Source of the DNA: an uncultured Bacteroidales bacterium
Lineage (GTDB): Bacteria > Bacteroidota > Bacteroidia > Bacteroidales > Paludibacteraceae
Length of the DNA: 46,885 nt
NCBI GenBank assembly: GCA_946185835.1
Contig: CAMHKW010000015.1
Coordinates: 1 to 46,885 of the forward strand
Direction: 5' to 3'
Shown here: piece after piece, positions 7,330 to 15,659 of the stretch
Layout: each line of letters opens with the position of its first letter
How positions within the stretch are numbered: the stretch's first letter is position 1
The notes under the pieces: model-generated
The model's input: only the letters and a program-made list of their open reading frames with translations
Databases searched by the model: none
Told to the model about the DNA's origin: nothing
Position numbers and translations under genes: made by a program

Positions 7330-9987
7330 TTACAAACCTAAGTCTTCCAAAATCTGTGCCAGCTGTGTCATGTCTTGCACTAACACGTCTCTTCCTTTGG
7401 GACCTTTGTTGGGTCCCACGATGCCGGCGGCTTCCAGCTGGTCGCTCAGTTTGCCCGCGCGGTTGTAGCCTATCTCGAAGGCGCGTTGCAGCTTGCTGGT
7501 AGAGCCTTCTTGCTTGGTGACTACGTAGGTGGCTACCTCTTTGAACATAGGGTCGAGGCGTTTGAGGTCGACACTGCCCGGCGCAAGAGCTTCGCCTTCC
7601 TCGCCCTCGCCTACATACTCGGGCAGCTGATACGGAACAGAGAAATGCTGTTGCTCGCTGATATATTTCACTATATTCTCCACTTCGGGCGTGTCAACGA
7701 AGGCGCATTGGATACGTGTCAGCTCAGTGCCGCCCGAGTAGAGCATGTCGCCTTTGCCCACAAGACCTTCGGCACCCTTCGAGTCGAGAACGGTACGAGA
7801 GTCAATCATCGACTGTGTGCGGAACGCAATACGGGTAGGAATGTTAGCTTTAATCACGCCGGTCACGATGTTGACCGAAGGGCGCTGGGTGGCGAGAATC
7901 ATGTGCATACCCACGGCACGAGCCTTCTGAGTGATGCGTGCTATAGGCGTCTCTACCTGCTTGCCGGCTTGCATGATGAAGTCACCGAACTCGTCGATGA
8001 TAATCACTAAATAAGGCAAGAAACGGTGGTGCTGAGTGCCACCATGGCTGTTCTTTACCTCCTTGGTGGGGTTCAGACGACGGTTGACAAATTTCTCGTT
8101 GTAGTCCTCTAAATTACGCACATGGGCATCCATCAGAAGCATGTAGCGGTCCTCCATCTCGATGACTAACGAGTTGAGCGTGTTGATGACCTTCTGGCAG
8201 TCGGTGATGATGATCTCTTCCTGGTCGGGCATGGCTGCCATATAATGGCGTATCAAAGGCTCGAACAGCGTGAATTCCACCATCTTAGGGTCTACTAACA
8301 CGAACTTGAGCTCTGTGGGGTGCTTCTTGTATAGTAGCGACGTGATGATGGCATTCAGACCTACCGACTTACCCTGACCCGTGGCACCTGCCACAAGCAG
8401 GTGAGGAGTCTTGGCAAGGTCGAACATAAACACCTCGTTGGTGATGGTCTTGCCTATCACAACAGGCAAGTGCATCTTCTTTTCTTCCTGAAAGCGTTTC
8501 GAAGCAATCACAGAGTGCATCGACACTATCTGCGGCTTCTTGTTTGGAACCTCTATACCTACCGTGCCTTTGCCCGGAATGGGGGCGATGATACGAATGC
8601 CGTTGGCACTCAATGAGAGCATGATATCTTTCTCAAGCGTCTGAATACGGTTGATACGGGTACCCTCCTTAGGCACTATCTCGTATAAAGTGACGGTAGG
8701 ACCTATGGTGGCACGTATGCTGACTATCTCGATGCTGAACGACCGGAAAGTGCGAACTATCAGTGCTTTGTTGGCTTGCTGCTCGTCCATGTCGATGACG
8801 GGAGTACTCTCGTTGGGATAAGTCTTCAGCAGTGATATCGACGGGAAAGTGTAGCGGCTAAGGTCTAAGTGCGGATCGTACGGACCAAGCTTGCGCAGGA
8901 AATAGTCGGGGTCTTTGCTAAGTATCTCTTCGTAGTTGACCTCAATGTCCATATCTAAGTCGCCGGTCTTGTCAGACTCACTTGTCTGTTGTTCTTCTGC
9001 CTCTTCAGCAGGTAAATCGTCACTGCCGCCGGCAGCGTTGTTAGCTTGGTCGGTGGCGTCGTCATCGGTGGTCTGCTCACTACCGGCGGTGTCGACAATC
9101 ACGAAGTTGTCGTCCGGCTCTTGTGGCACCGGGGCGCTCTCCGACGGCTGGTCGCTCACATCACTGATGTCGAGTACCAGAGTGTCATCGTCGGGGTCAA
9201 GGGCTACAATCTGGTCATCATCATCGGTCACAGACTCGTCAGTATGCCCCTCGGCAGGTGTCTGCTCCGATATCTCAGTGTCGGATGGCGTCTCAATGGG
9301 CTCCTGTCTTTTTCTGCTAAGCTTGTCTTTCAACCATTGCCATGCTGACTTGCAACGTGGAATGGTGTCCTTGTCGATAGCTATCAGAAAGATGATGAGT
9401 ATGGCAATCAGTACTAAGATGGTGCCTAACGGGTGTAGCAGCGACTTCAGATACTCAGATACGTATAAGCCGTGTGCGCCACCAAGAGAGTAGTTGAGCG
9501 ACTTAAGAGGAATAAGCGACAAGACAATGCTGCCCCAGATAAGCCAAAATGAAGAGGCAAAGAATGCGCGAAGTAGCGACTGCTTCTTGCCCAATAGGTC
9601 AACGGCTACGATAACCATGAAGACCAGAAACGCTATCGATGCCCAGCCAAAACTGCGGCATACCAATGCATATACAAGGTCCGAACCGATGATGCCCATC
9701 ACGTTTTTTATCTCACCGTGATGTGCAAAGCGGTAACTGAGAGGTTGACTCGAAATAGAGAAATCTGCATTGCCAACGAAAATAAAACTTATCATGGCAA
9801 TAAGAGTGAAGAGCACAAAAGCCAACAAGACAATAGCGCAAATAGATTTAAAACGTTGTGTCTGCGCTATTTCTTTGAAACGCTTCCATGCGCTCGCCAA
9901 TTCAGGACCGGCAGCAACAGAAGCTGAAGGCTTCTGTTCCGTGTTAGACTGTCCGGATTCGGGTTTTGAAGATCTGCGTTGTGCCAT
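7330..9987 (-). CDS. ftsK: DNA translocase FtsK
   Basis: 885 aa. The N-terminus (about 50-220) has four hydrophobic membrane segments. An acidic Asp/Glu/Ser/Thr linker (about 225-345) follows. The motor has Walker A GATGQGKSVGLN, Walker B YLVIIIDEFGDF and the RIAFRTQSMIDSRTVLD region. The C-terminal winged-helix gamma domain (QRAFEIGYNRAGKLSDQLEAAGIVG) reads KOPS-like sites. It anchors at the septum and pumps DNA for dimer resolution. It is the first gene of the leftward run and has a well-matched promoter (10243-10275). Confidence 0.97.
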   Translation of the reverse strand: MAQRRSSKPESGQSNTEQKPSASVAAGPELASAWKRFKEIAQTQRFKSICAIVLLAFVLFTLIAMISFIFVGNADFSISSQPLSYRFAHHGEIKNVMGIIGSDLVYALVCRSFGWASIAFLVFMVIVAVDLLGKKQSLLRAFFASSFWLIWGSIVLSLIPLKSLNYSLGGAHGLYVSEYLKSLLHPLGTILVLIAILIIFLIAIDKDTIPRCKSAWQWLKDKLSRKRQEPIETPSDTEISEQTPAEGHTDESVTDDDDQIVALDPDDDTLVLDISDVSDQPSESAPVPQEPDDNFVIVDTAGSEQTTDDDATDQANNAAGGSDDLPAEEAEEQQTSESDKTGDLDMDIEVNYEEILSKDPDYFLRKLGPYDPHLDLSRYTFPSISLLKTYPNESTPVIDMDEQQANKALIVRTFRSFSIEIVSIRATIGPTVTLYEIVPKEGTRINRIQTLEKDIMLSLSANGIRIIAPIPGKGTVGIEVPNKKPQIVSMHSVIASKRFQEEKKMHLPVVIGKTITNEVFMFDLAKTPHLLVAGATGQGKSVGLNAIITSLLYKKHPTELKFVLVDPKMVEFTLFEPLIRHYMAAMPDQEEIIITDCQKVINTLNSLVIEMEDRYMLLMDAHVRNLEDYNEKFVNRRLNPTKEVKNSHGGTQHHRFLPYLVIIIDEFGDFIMQAGKQVETPIARITQKARAVGMHMILATQRPSVNIVTGVIKANIPTRIAFRTQSMIDSRTVLDSKGAEGLVGKGDMLYSGGTELTRIQCAFVDTPEVENIVKYISEQQHFSVPYQLPEYVGEGEEGEALAPGSVDLKRLDPMFKEVATYVVTKQEGSTSKLQRAFEIGYNRAGKLSDQLEAAGIVGPNKGPKGRDVLVQDMTQLAQILEDLGL

Positions 9988-10172
9988 AAGACGATAGTTA
10001 AGGTTTGTAGGTTAGTATTTCAGATGTTTAATTGGTGCATGGTTACCTGTGTGCATTTTAATGACAGCAATAAAAGCTTAATCGGTAGATTCTCAGATTT
10101 TTAGCATGCCTGAGCCCTCTTTTTAAAAATCAATATAACTATTTGTAATACACTGCGTTATACGGCTCTCTC

Positions 10173-10205
10173 TCCTGTCATCTTCCTGTCATCTTCCTGT
10201 CAAGA
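10173..10205. repeat. Three 11-bp direct repeats (GACAGGAAGAT on the minus strand)
   Basis: TCCTGTCA begins at 10173, 10184 and 10195, an exact 11-bp period of one helical turn. The complement motif GACAGGA recurs with the same period at 19371-19400. Confidence 0.85.
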
Positions 10206-10242
10206 ACGAGTAATCGATATGTCATGCATACATATTTAGCTC

Positions 10243-10275
10243 GCAAAGATAAGAATTTTTTCTAAGATTGCAAAA
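10243..10275 (-). promoter_or_regulatory. ftsK promoter
   Basis: On the minus strand, TTTTG (10275-10271), 19-bp spacer, TATCTTTGC (10251-10243). Confidence 0.75.
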
Positions 10276-10281
10276 TTTTTG

Positions 10282-10290
10282 TACCTTTGC
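10282..10290 (+). promoter_or_regulatory. Probable rseC -7 element
   Basis: TACCTTTGC on the plus strand, about 80 bp before rseC. The -33 position is only T-rich (10255-10262) with no clear TTG. Confidence 0.5.
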
Positions 10291-10368
10291 AACCTGATTT
10301 TAGCAAGGCAGTCGGTATGATATTAAGCCGACCATGCAGCTATTAGCACAATAAAGATAAACTTATCA

Positions 10369-10791
10369 ATGCAATCAGTCATGTCAGAGATTTCGCATAA
10401 AGGTATAGTGCTCTCGCTTGTGGGCAACAGCGCTGTGGTACGTATAGAGCAGAGTTCGGCATGTTCGCAGTGCGCATCGGCTTCGATGTGCGTGGCTGCC
10501 GAAAAGAAAACAAAAGAAATAGAAGCTACCATCATCGAGCCGGTGGCAGTAGGCGACGAGGTGGAAGTGACGGGAACACAGCGCATGCAACTCACTGCCG
10601 TGCTTTTGGCATACGTACTGCCGTTCCTTATCTTAGTGGGAATGATGTTCGTACTCAGCCGCTTTACGCAAAACGAAGTGGTAGTCGGAACCGTGTCGTT
10701 AGCATGCCTCGTCCCTTATCTGCTTCTGCTCAAACTCTTATCACCACGACTGAAACGCTCGCTCGTCTTCTTCGTCCGACCAACACGATAA
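10369..10791 (+). CDS. rseC: RseC-like SoxR-reducing system protein
   Basis: 140 aa. It has an N-terminal soluble region with SHKGIV and clustered Cys (CSQCASASMC), the VAVGDEVEV stretch, then two membrane helices (LTAVLLAYVLPFLILVGMMFVL; VVVGTVSLACLVPYLLLLKLL). This matches RseC/SMR-family proteins linked to Rnf electron transport and SoxR reduction. In Bacteroidota rseC usually heads the rnf operon; here it stands alone, with a leftward operon following convergently. A second in-frame ATG at 10381 is an equally plausible start. Confidence 0.85.
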   Translation: MQSVMSEISHKGIVLSLVGNSAVVRIEQSSACSQCASASMCVAAEKKTKEIEATIIEPVAVGDEVEVTGTQRMQLTAVLLAYVLPFLILVGMMFVLSRFTQNEVVVGTVSLACLVPYLLLLKLLSPRLKRSLVFFVRPTR

Positions 10792-10804
10792 CCTTATAGA
10801 AGTT

Positions 10805-10876
10805 TTGTGTTTAGTGTTTAGAGTTTAGTTGGAGCGCCGGTTTCCAACCGGCGGCACCTATTGCGTTTAGTGTCAA
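10805..10876. repeat. Composite intergenic repeat, copy c
   Basis: TGTTTAGTGTTTAGAGTTTAG (10809 onward) leads into CGCCGGTT-TCC-AACCGGCG (10835-10853), just after rseC. Confidence 0.85.
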
Positions 10877-10880
10877 TATA

Positions 10881-10930
10881 AAACAAAACACTCAGGAGGG
10901 TAATATGCCTTACTGAGTGGTTTGTTGCTT
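10881..10930. terminator. Terminator of the efflux operon (possibly bidirectional)
   Basis: CACTCAG (10889-10895) pairs with CTGAGTG (10913-10919), with an inner AGG/CCT pairing. On the minus strand the hairpin is followed by TTTTGTTTT. It separates convergent rseC and the PII-like gene. Confidence 0.65.
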
Positions 10931-10982
10931 TTGTTATGCGGGAATGTATTAGAGCGAGTAATCGTACTTGCCCATCGGTGCC

Positions 10983-11276
10983 TTACACTGTCTGTTCGAT
11001 ATTCCAGACGAAGGCTCTGACGCCCACTTCCGGATTTCTCATGTCGAGTTTGCGTACTGCCTCGAGCAGCTCATGCAGTTTGTCGTCGGGTATGACGGTG
11101 ATGATAGCTGAGTTCATCTCGGGCCAGGTATGGGTGCCACGGCGAGGCTCGCCGTTGTTGGTACCTCTGCCCTGCACCTGTTCGAACATAGTGAAGCCGC
11201 GGATCTCTAACATGTCGAGCATGTACTCAACACGTTCTGTGTTGGCTTGATTATAGATGATGAAGACTGATTTCAT
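10983..11276 (-). CDS. PII-like signalling protein of an RND efflux operon
   Basis: 97 aa with a ferredoxin-like beta-alpha-beta pattern: MKSVFIIYNQANTERVEYMLDMLEIRGFTMFEQVQGRG, then SAIITVIPDDKLHELLEAVRKL. The layout (first strand, central helix, a T-loop-like segment with VQGRGTNNGEPRRG, second strand/helix) matches PII/GlnB-like proteins. It follows the RND pump by 17 bp, so it is probably the last gene of that operon. PII-like proteins fused or linked to transporters often sense small ligands; the ligand here is unknown. Confidence 0.7.
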   Translation of the reverse strand: MKSVFIIYNQANTERVEYMLDMLEIRGFTMFEQVQGRGTNNGEPRRGTHTWPEMNSAIITVIPDDKLHELLEAVRKLDMRNPEVGVRAFVWNIEQTV

Positions 11277-11293
11277 ATTAGTGAACTCTATTC

Positions 11294-14200
11294 TTATTGG
11301 TTGTCTTTTACTTTGATATTAAGGAAGATGAACTTCTCGCGCAGTTTCTTTTGTTTGTCTCTCTCGCCGCGTTTCGACATGGCTCCATAGAGAACAGGCA
11401 CTACGTATAGTGTGAGGAAGGTAGATACTGTCAGACCGCCTATGACAACGATACCGAGCGGTTGCCACATCTCTGCTCCTTCACCAGAGCTGACAGCCAT
11501 AGGTATCATACCGAGGATGGTGGTGAAGGCTGTCATCAACACAGGACGAATACGGCTCTCGCCGGACATCTGAATGGCGTCGTTGAGAGCATAGCCCCGT
11601 TCGCGCATCAGGTTGATATAGTCCACAAGCACGATACCGTTCTTTACTACAATACCTACCAGCAGTACCAATCCTAAAGCACCAATCATATCAAGCGAGC
11701 GACCTGTGAGCCATAAGGCTATGACGACACCCGACAGAGCAAACGGCACTGTGAACATGATGATGAAAGGTTTGAGAAGTGACTCGAACTGCGATGCCAT
11801 GGTGATGAACACCAGCAGTATGATGAGTGCTGCAAGCAGTATCATGTCGCGGAAGGTGTCTTGCTGAGTCTCGTAGTTACCGCCTATATGCGTCGAATAT
11901 CCTACGGGTATGTCGAGCTGAGGTATCACCTGAGCCTGTATGGCCTGTGCCAACTCACCCAGTGAGGTCTCGTATGGTGTCACCTTCACCGTCACGATAC
12001 GCTGACGCGACTTACGCTCGATGGTAGGTGGTGCCCAGTACTCGCCCACCTGAGCCACCTCCGACAGCTTGACGGTCTTGCCTGTGGCGGTAGGAATGGT
12101 CAGGTCGGTGATGTCTGAAATAGAGTTGCGGTCTTCTTCGTCCAATCTGACGACAATGTCATATTCCGAACCGTCGTCTTTAAGGTAGCCGCAAGCCATA
12201 CCGCTCACTCGGTTGCGCAGATATGTTGAGATGGTAGCCGACGAGAGTCCTAAGCGCGAAGCCTTCTCTTTGTCGACAGTGATCTTGATGTCCGGACGGT
12301 CGTCTTCACGCGAGATATTGACGTCGCGGGCACCCGGAAGAGCCGAAATAAGCTGTCTGGACTGCTCGGCAAGTTGCGAGGTGCGGTCGAAGTCATATCC
12401 ATAGATCTCAAGGTCTACGGTGTTGCCGCTACCACCACCCATGCCGCCGGCTACATTACACTGGTATTCGATAATCTCGGGATAGCGAGCCATCTCTTGT
12501 CGCAGCACCTCGGCTATCTCCCATATCGAGCGGTCACGTTGCCATTTCTTAGGCAGACGCACTGTCATCGAGATCTTGTTGTTCATCGTCGACGAGAACA
12601 TAGCAGCGATAGAAGCATCGTCGTTCGAACCTGCTGAGGTGTTGATAAGCTCAATCTCCGGTACGAGTTCCACGAAGCGTGCCTCAAGTCGGCGAGCTGT
12701 CTTCAGCGTCTCTTCTATACGAGTACCGCGTTGAAGCTTAACCGATACCGACAGACGTCCGTTGTCTTGCTGCTGCATAAAGTCGGTACCTATCTTACCC
12801 ATGAAGACAGGTATGAGTGATGCGACGAAGAATGCGATGAGGATGAGGAAGGTAGCAACCTTATGGTTGAGGCACCAGCCAAGAGAACGGGCGTAGTAGT
12901 GGTCGACGATGTCGAGGAAACGTACTACGGTACGGTCGTACCACGAGCGCTTGCCTTTCTCGTCATCGATGAGGTTACCATCTGCATCGACATGCACCTT
13001 CTTGGCTTTCAGTAGCTTCGAAGAGAGCATAGGCGTCAGCGAGATAGCGACAAGGGTAGAGGTGCAGCATACTACAGTGACTATCCATCCTAACTCGTGG
13101 AACATGATACCTGCCATACCGGTAAGCATCGTCAGTGGCACAAACACAGCCACAAGCACTAAGGTAGTAGCGATGACGCTGACCCACACCTCGTTGGTGG
13201 CATAGATGGCTGCTTCGTGTGGGTCCTCACCGCGTTCGACGTGCCGTGTGATGTTCTCGAGTACCACAATGGCGTCGTCCACTACCATACCGATGGCAAT
13301 GGTAAGCGAGCAAAGCGAGATGATGTTGATCGACGAGTCGGCGACTTTAAGGTAGATAAAGGCTACGATAAGGGCGATAGGTATGGTGATGCCGATGATG
13401 ATGGTGGCGCGCCATTTGCCAAGGAAGAAGAGCACTACCAATACCACGAATAGCAGGGCGTAGAGCACCGACTCCTCAAGCGAGTTGATAGAGTTCTGTA
13501 TGTTTTCCGACGAGTCGTATATCTTCTCTATCTTAACGTCGGTAGGCAGCTGTTGCTGTATCTGTGCCAGCTCTTTACGTACTTCGCGGCAGACCTCCAC
13601 GGTATTGGCGCCTGTCTGCTTGGCTATGATGAGTCTGACAGCCTCGCGACCGTTGGTCTTCTCATCGAGCGAGAGGTCTTTGATGGTGTCTTTGACGGTG
13701 GCTATGTCGCGGATGAACACTTGCTGTCCTTGGGGCGTCATCGTCACCATCAGGTTCTCTATCTCCGACGACTCGATATATTCGGAGCGCACCTGCATCT
13801 GATACTGCTCTTGCGGCATCTTCACCGTGCCGGACGAGAGGTTGAGGTTGTTGGCACTCACCACCTGTCCGACCTGCTCGAGCGTCAGCCCGTATGCGTC
13901 GAGTTTCTGTTGGTCGAGGTTGATATAGACGTAGCGGTCGGGAGCACCGGAAAGCGAGATGTTACCGATGCCGTCGATATGGTTGAGCTGCGGTACCACC
14001 TCGTCGTTGAGGATCTTGTCAAGACCTGCGTATGTCTCGTCGGCAGTAATAGAATACTGGCAGATAGGCATCGCCGAGGTCGAGAGCTTGAAGATGATAG
14101 GTGTGCCGCAGTTGTCGGGCAGGTTGTTACGCGTCATGTCGACGAACGACCGCACATCGTTGACCGCCTCGTCGATGTTCGAACCCCATTCCAACTCGAG

Positions 14201-14476
14201 GGTCACCATCGAGATGTTGTCTTTCGACTGAGAGGTGATATGCTTGAGATGGTCAACAGAGTTGAGCGCGTTCTCCATTATCTTGGTCACGTTGGTCTCC
14301 ATCTCAGAGGCTGAAGCCCCCGGGTAGGTGGTCATCACGGTGATATATGGAGGGTCCATCTCAGGAAACTGGTCGATAGGCAGCTGCAAGTAGCAGAAGA
14401 TACCTATCACTATAACGGCGACAAAGATAAGAGCCGTCGTTATAGGTTTTTCTATCGCTGATTTATAGATAGCCAT
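11294..14476 (-). CDS. RND multidrug efflux transporter (AcrB/HAE1 type)
   Basis: 1060 aa, full length. The N-terminus, MAIYKSAIEKPITTALIFVAVIVIGI, is the first membrane helix. The proton-relay Asp pair occurs in AIGMVVDDAIVVLEN, and the matching Lys in GIVVKNGIVLVDYINLMRERG. Two large periplasmic loops are present. It exports hydrophobic or amphiphilic compounds by proton antiport in a tripartite pump with the next two upstream genes. The 137-bp gap before it carries repeat copy d, whose TTTAG tract directly forms the leader of its ATG. Confidence 0.95.
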   Translation of the reverse strand: MAIYKSAIEKPITTALIFVAVIVIGIFCYLQLPIDQFPEMDPPYITVMTTYPGASASEMETNVTKIMENALNSVDHLKHITSQSKDNISMVTLELEWGSNIDEAVNDVRSFVDMTRNNLPDNCGTPIIFKLSTSAMPICQYSITADETYAGLDKILNDEVVPQLNHIDGIGNISLSGAPDRYVYINLDQQKLDAYGLTLEQVGQVVSANNLNLSSGTVKMPQEQYQMQVRSEYIESSEIENLMVTMTPQGQQVFIRDIATVKDTIKDLSLDEKTNGREAVRLIIAKQTGANTVEVCREVRKELAQIQQQLPTDVKIEKIYDSSENIQNSINSLEESVLYALLFVVLVVLFFLGKWRATIIIGITIPIALIVAFIYLKVADSSINIISLCSLTIAIGMVVDDAIVVLENITRHVERGEDPHEAAIYATNEVWVSVIATTLVLVAVFVPLTMLTGMAGIMFHELGWIVTVVCCTSTLVAISLTPMLSSKLLKAKKVHVDADGNLIDDEKGKRSWYDRTVVRFLDIVDHYYARSLGWCLNHKVATFLILIAFFVASLIPVFMGKIGTDFMQQQDNGRLSVSVKLQRGTRIEETLKTARRLEARFVELVPEIELINTSAGSNDDASIAAMFSSTMNNKISMTVRLPKKWQRDRSIWEIAEVLRQEMARYPEIIEYQCNVAGGMGGGSGNTVDLEIYGYDFDRTSQLAEQSRQLISALPGARDVNISREDDRPDIKITVDKEKASRLGLSSATISTYLRNRVSGMACGYLKDDGSEYDIVVRLDEEDRNSISDITDLTIPTATGKTVKLSEVAQVGEYWAPPTIERKSRQRIVTVKVTPYETSLGELAQAIQAQVIPQLDIPVGYSTHIGGNYETQQDTFRDMILLAALIILLVFITMASQFESLLKPFIIMFTVPFALSGVVIALWLTGRSLDMIGALGLVLLVGIVVKNGIVLVDYINLMRERGYALNDAIQMSGESRIRPVLMTAFTTILGMIPMAVSSGEGAEMWQPLGIVVIGGLTVSTFLTLYVVPVLYGAMSKRGERDKQKKLREKFIFLNIKVKDNQ

Positions 14477-14479
14477 GTT

Positions 14480-14616
14480 TGAGTTTAGTGTTTAGAGTTT
14501 AGTGTTGAGAAAGGTTTAGTGTTTAGATGGAGCGCCGGTTTGTAACCGGCGGACAGACACGAGGTCTGTTCCTACAGCGCAGCGTTCTAACATCCTACAG
14601 CGCAGCGTTCTAATTA
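14480..14616. repeat. Composite intergenic repeat, copy d, inside the efflux operon
   Basis: TTTAG tracts (14481-14527), the hairpin CGCCGGTT-TGT-AACCGGCG (14533-14551) and two copies of CCTACAGCGCAGCGTTCTAA (14571 and 14592 onward). It separates the membrane-fusion and RND genes and may weaken or tune expression of the pump. Confidence 0.85.
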
Positions 14617-15636
14617 AAGGTCGTTAGCGACATTAACTTTTACTCCGTCAACAAGTTTATGCTGACCTGTGCATACATATTCCACTCCGGCTTTTATCTC
14701 CGGCGCAATGATTTCGATATCCTGGTCGAAGCGCTGTCCGAGAGTGACGGGTATACGTTTGGCTCTGCCGTTCTCGACGATGAAGACGTAGCGGTCGTTG
14801 GCACCCACAAGCTTCTCTACGCTCTGATAAGGCACTGCGATGACATTGTCGTGTCCTAAGCCGAGGGTAGTGGTAACGTACATACCGGGTCGCAGCAGCT
14901 CGCTGTTGTTAGGTATCACAATCTTCACTTGGAAGGTGTGCGATGAGGCATCGACGGTGGGGTAGATGACCTCCACGGTAGCTGGGAAAGTCTTGTCGGG
15001 GTAGATGCTCGACTTGAGGGTAAGCGGCATACCTTTTTTGATAAGCGGGAAGTAGGTCTCGGGGATGGCTATCAGAGCTTTGAGTTTGTTGATTTGTGTG
15101 AGAACCACGATAGGCTGCCCGCTATAGAGCTCGCCGTCTTCGTATGTCTTAGCTGAGATAACACCTGCAAATGGTGCTTTTACGAAGGTGTTCTGACGTA
15201 GGAACTGCAGGTTCTCTTTGGTCTGGTCGTACTGCGACTTTATCTGGTCGTATTGTTGTTGACTCACCGAACCGGTTCGAAGTAGCTGCTGCATGCGGTT
15301 GTATTCCACTTCGAGGTTAGCCATTGCCACTTTGGTGGTGCGGTATTGGGTTTGGTCCATCCTCACTAAGGTGTCGCCCTTGGCTTTACGGTCGCCTACT
15401 TCGCAGTAGATATGTTCTATCTTGCCGGTTATCGAAGGAGCTACGTTCTGTGTGAGATAGCCTTGCAGGTTGGTCGACAGGATTATCTCTCTTTGTATCT
15501 GGCGAGGTTGCAGTATTATGGTGCGCACCTGCTCAACGCGTTCGTCAGACTGCTCGGTGCCGTTGGTGGCTGCTGACTTCTTGCAGCCGCTAAACACTAA
15601 TGCTAATGCTGCAACGAATAAGAATGATTTTTTCAT
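14614..15636 (-). CDS. RND efflux periplasmic adaptor (membrane-fusion) lipoprotein
   Basis: 340 aa. A lipoprotein signal ends in LVFSGC (Cys 18). The body follows the AcrA/HlyD order: a half-motif near 60-100, an alpha-hairpin (YNRMQQLLRTGSVSQQQYDQIKSQYDQTKENL), the second barrel half (VKAPFAGVISAKTYEDGELYSGQPIVVL), and a membrane-proximal end. It bridges the RND pump and the outer-membrane channel. It lies 23 bp from the outer-membrane factor gene. Confidence 0.93.
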   Translation of the reverse strand: MKKSFLFVAALALVFSGCKKSAATNGTEQSDERVEQVRTIILQPRQIQREIILSTNLQGYLTQNVAPSITGKIEHIYCEVGDRKAKGDTLVRMDQTQYRTTKVAMANLEVEYNRMQQLLRTGSVSQQQYDQIKSQYDQTKENLQFLRQNTFVKAPFAGVISAKTYEDGELYSGQPIVVLTQINKLKALIAIPETYFPLIKKGMPLTLKSSIYPDKTFPATVEVIYPTVDASSHTFQVKIVIPNNSELLRPGMYVTTTLGLGHDNVIAVPYQSVEKLVGANDRYVFIVENGRAKRIPVTLGQRFDQDIEIIAPEIKAGVEYVCTGQHKLVDGVKVNVANDL

Positions 15637-15659
15637 TGTATATGTCTTGTTATATGTTA

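Larger units (their letters stand above)
9988..10368. other. Divergent ftsK/rseC intergenic region
   Basis: 381 bp without a gene. It holds three 11-bp repeats (10173-10205), the ftsK promoter and the rseC promoter. The segment nearest ftsK (9988-10170) shows no clear element; it would be ftsK 5' UTR of about 250 nt. Confidence 0.7.
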
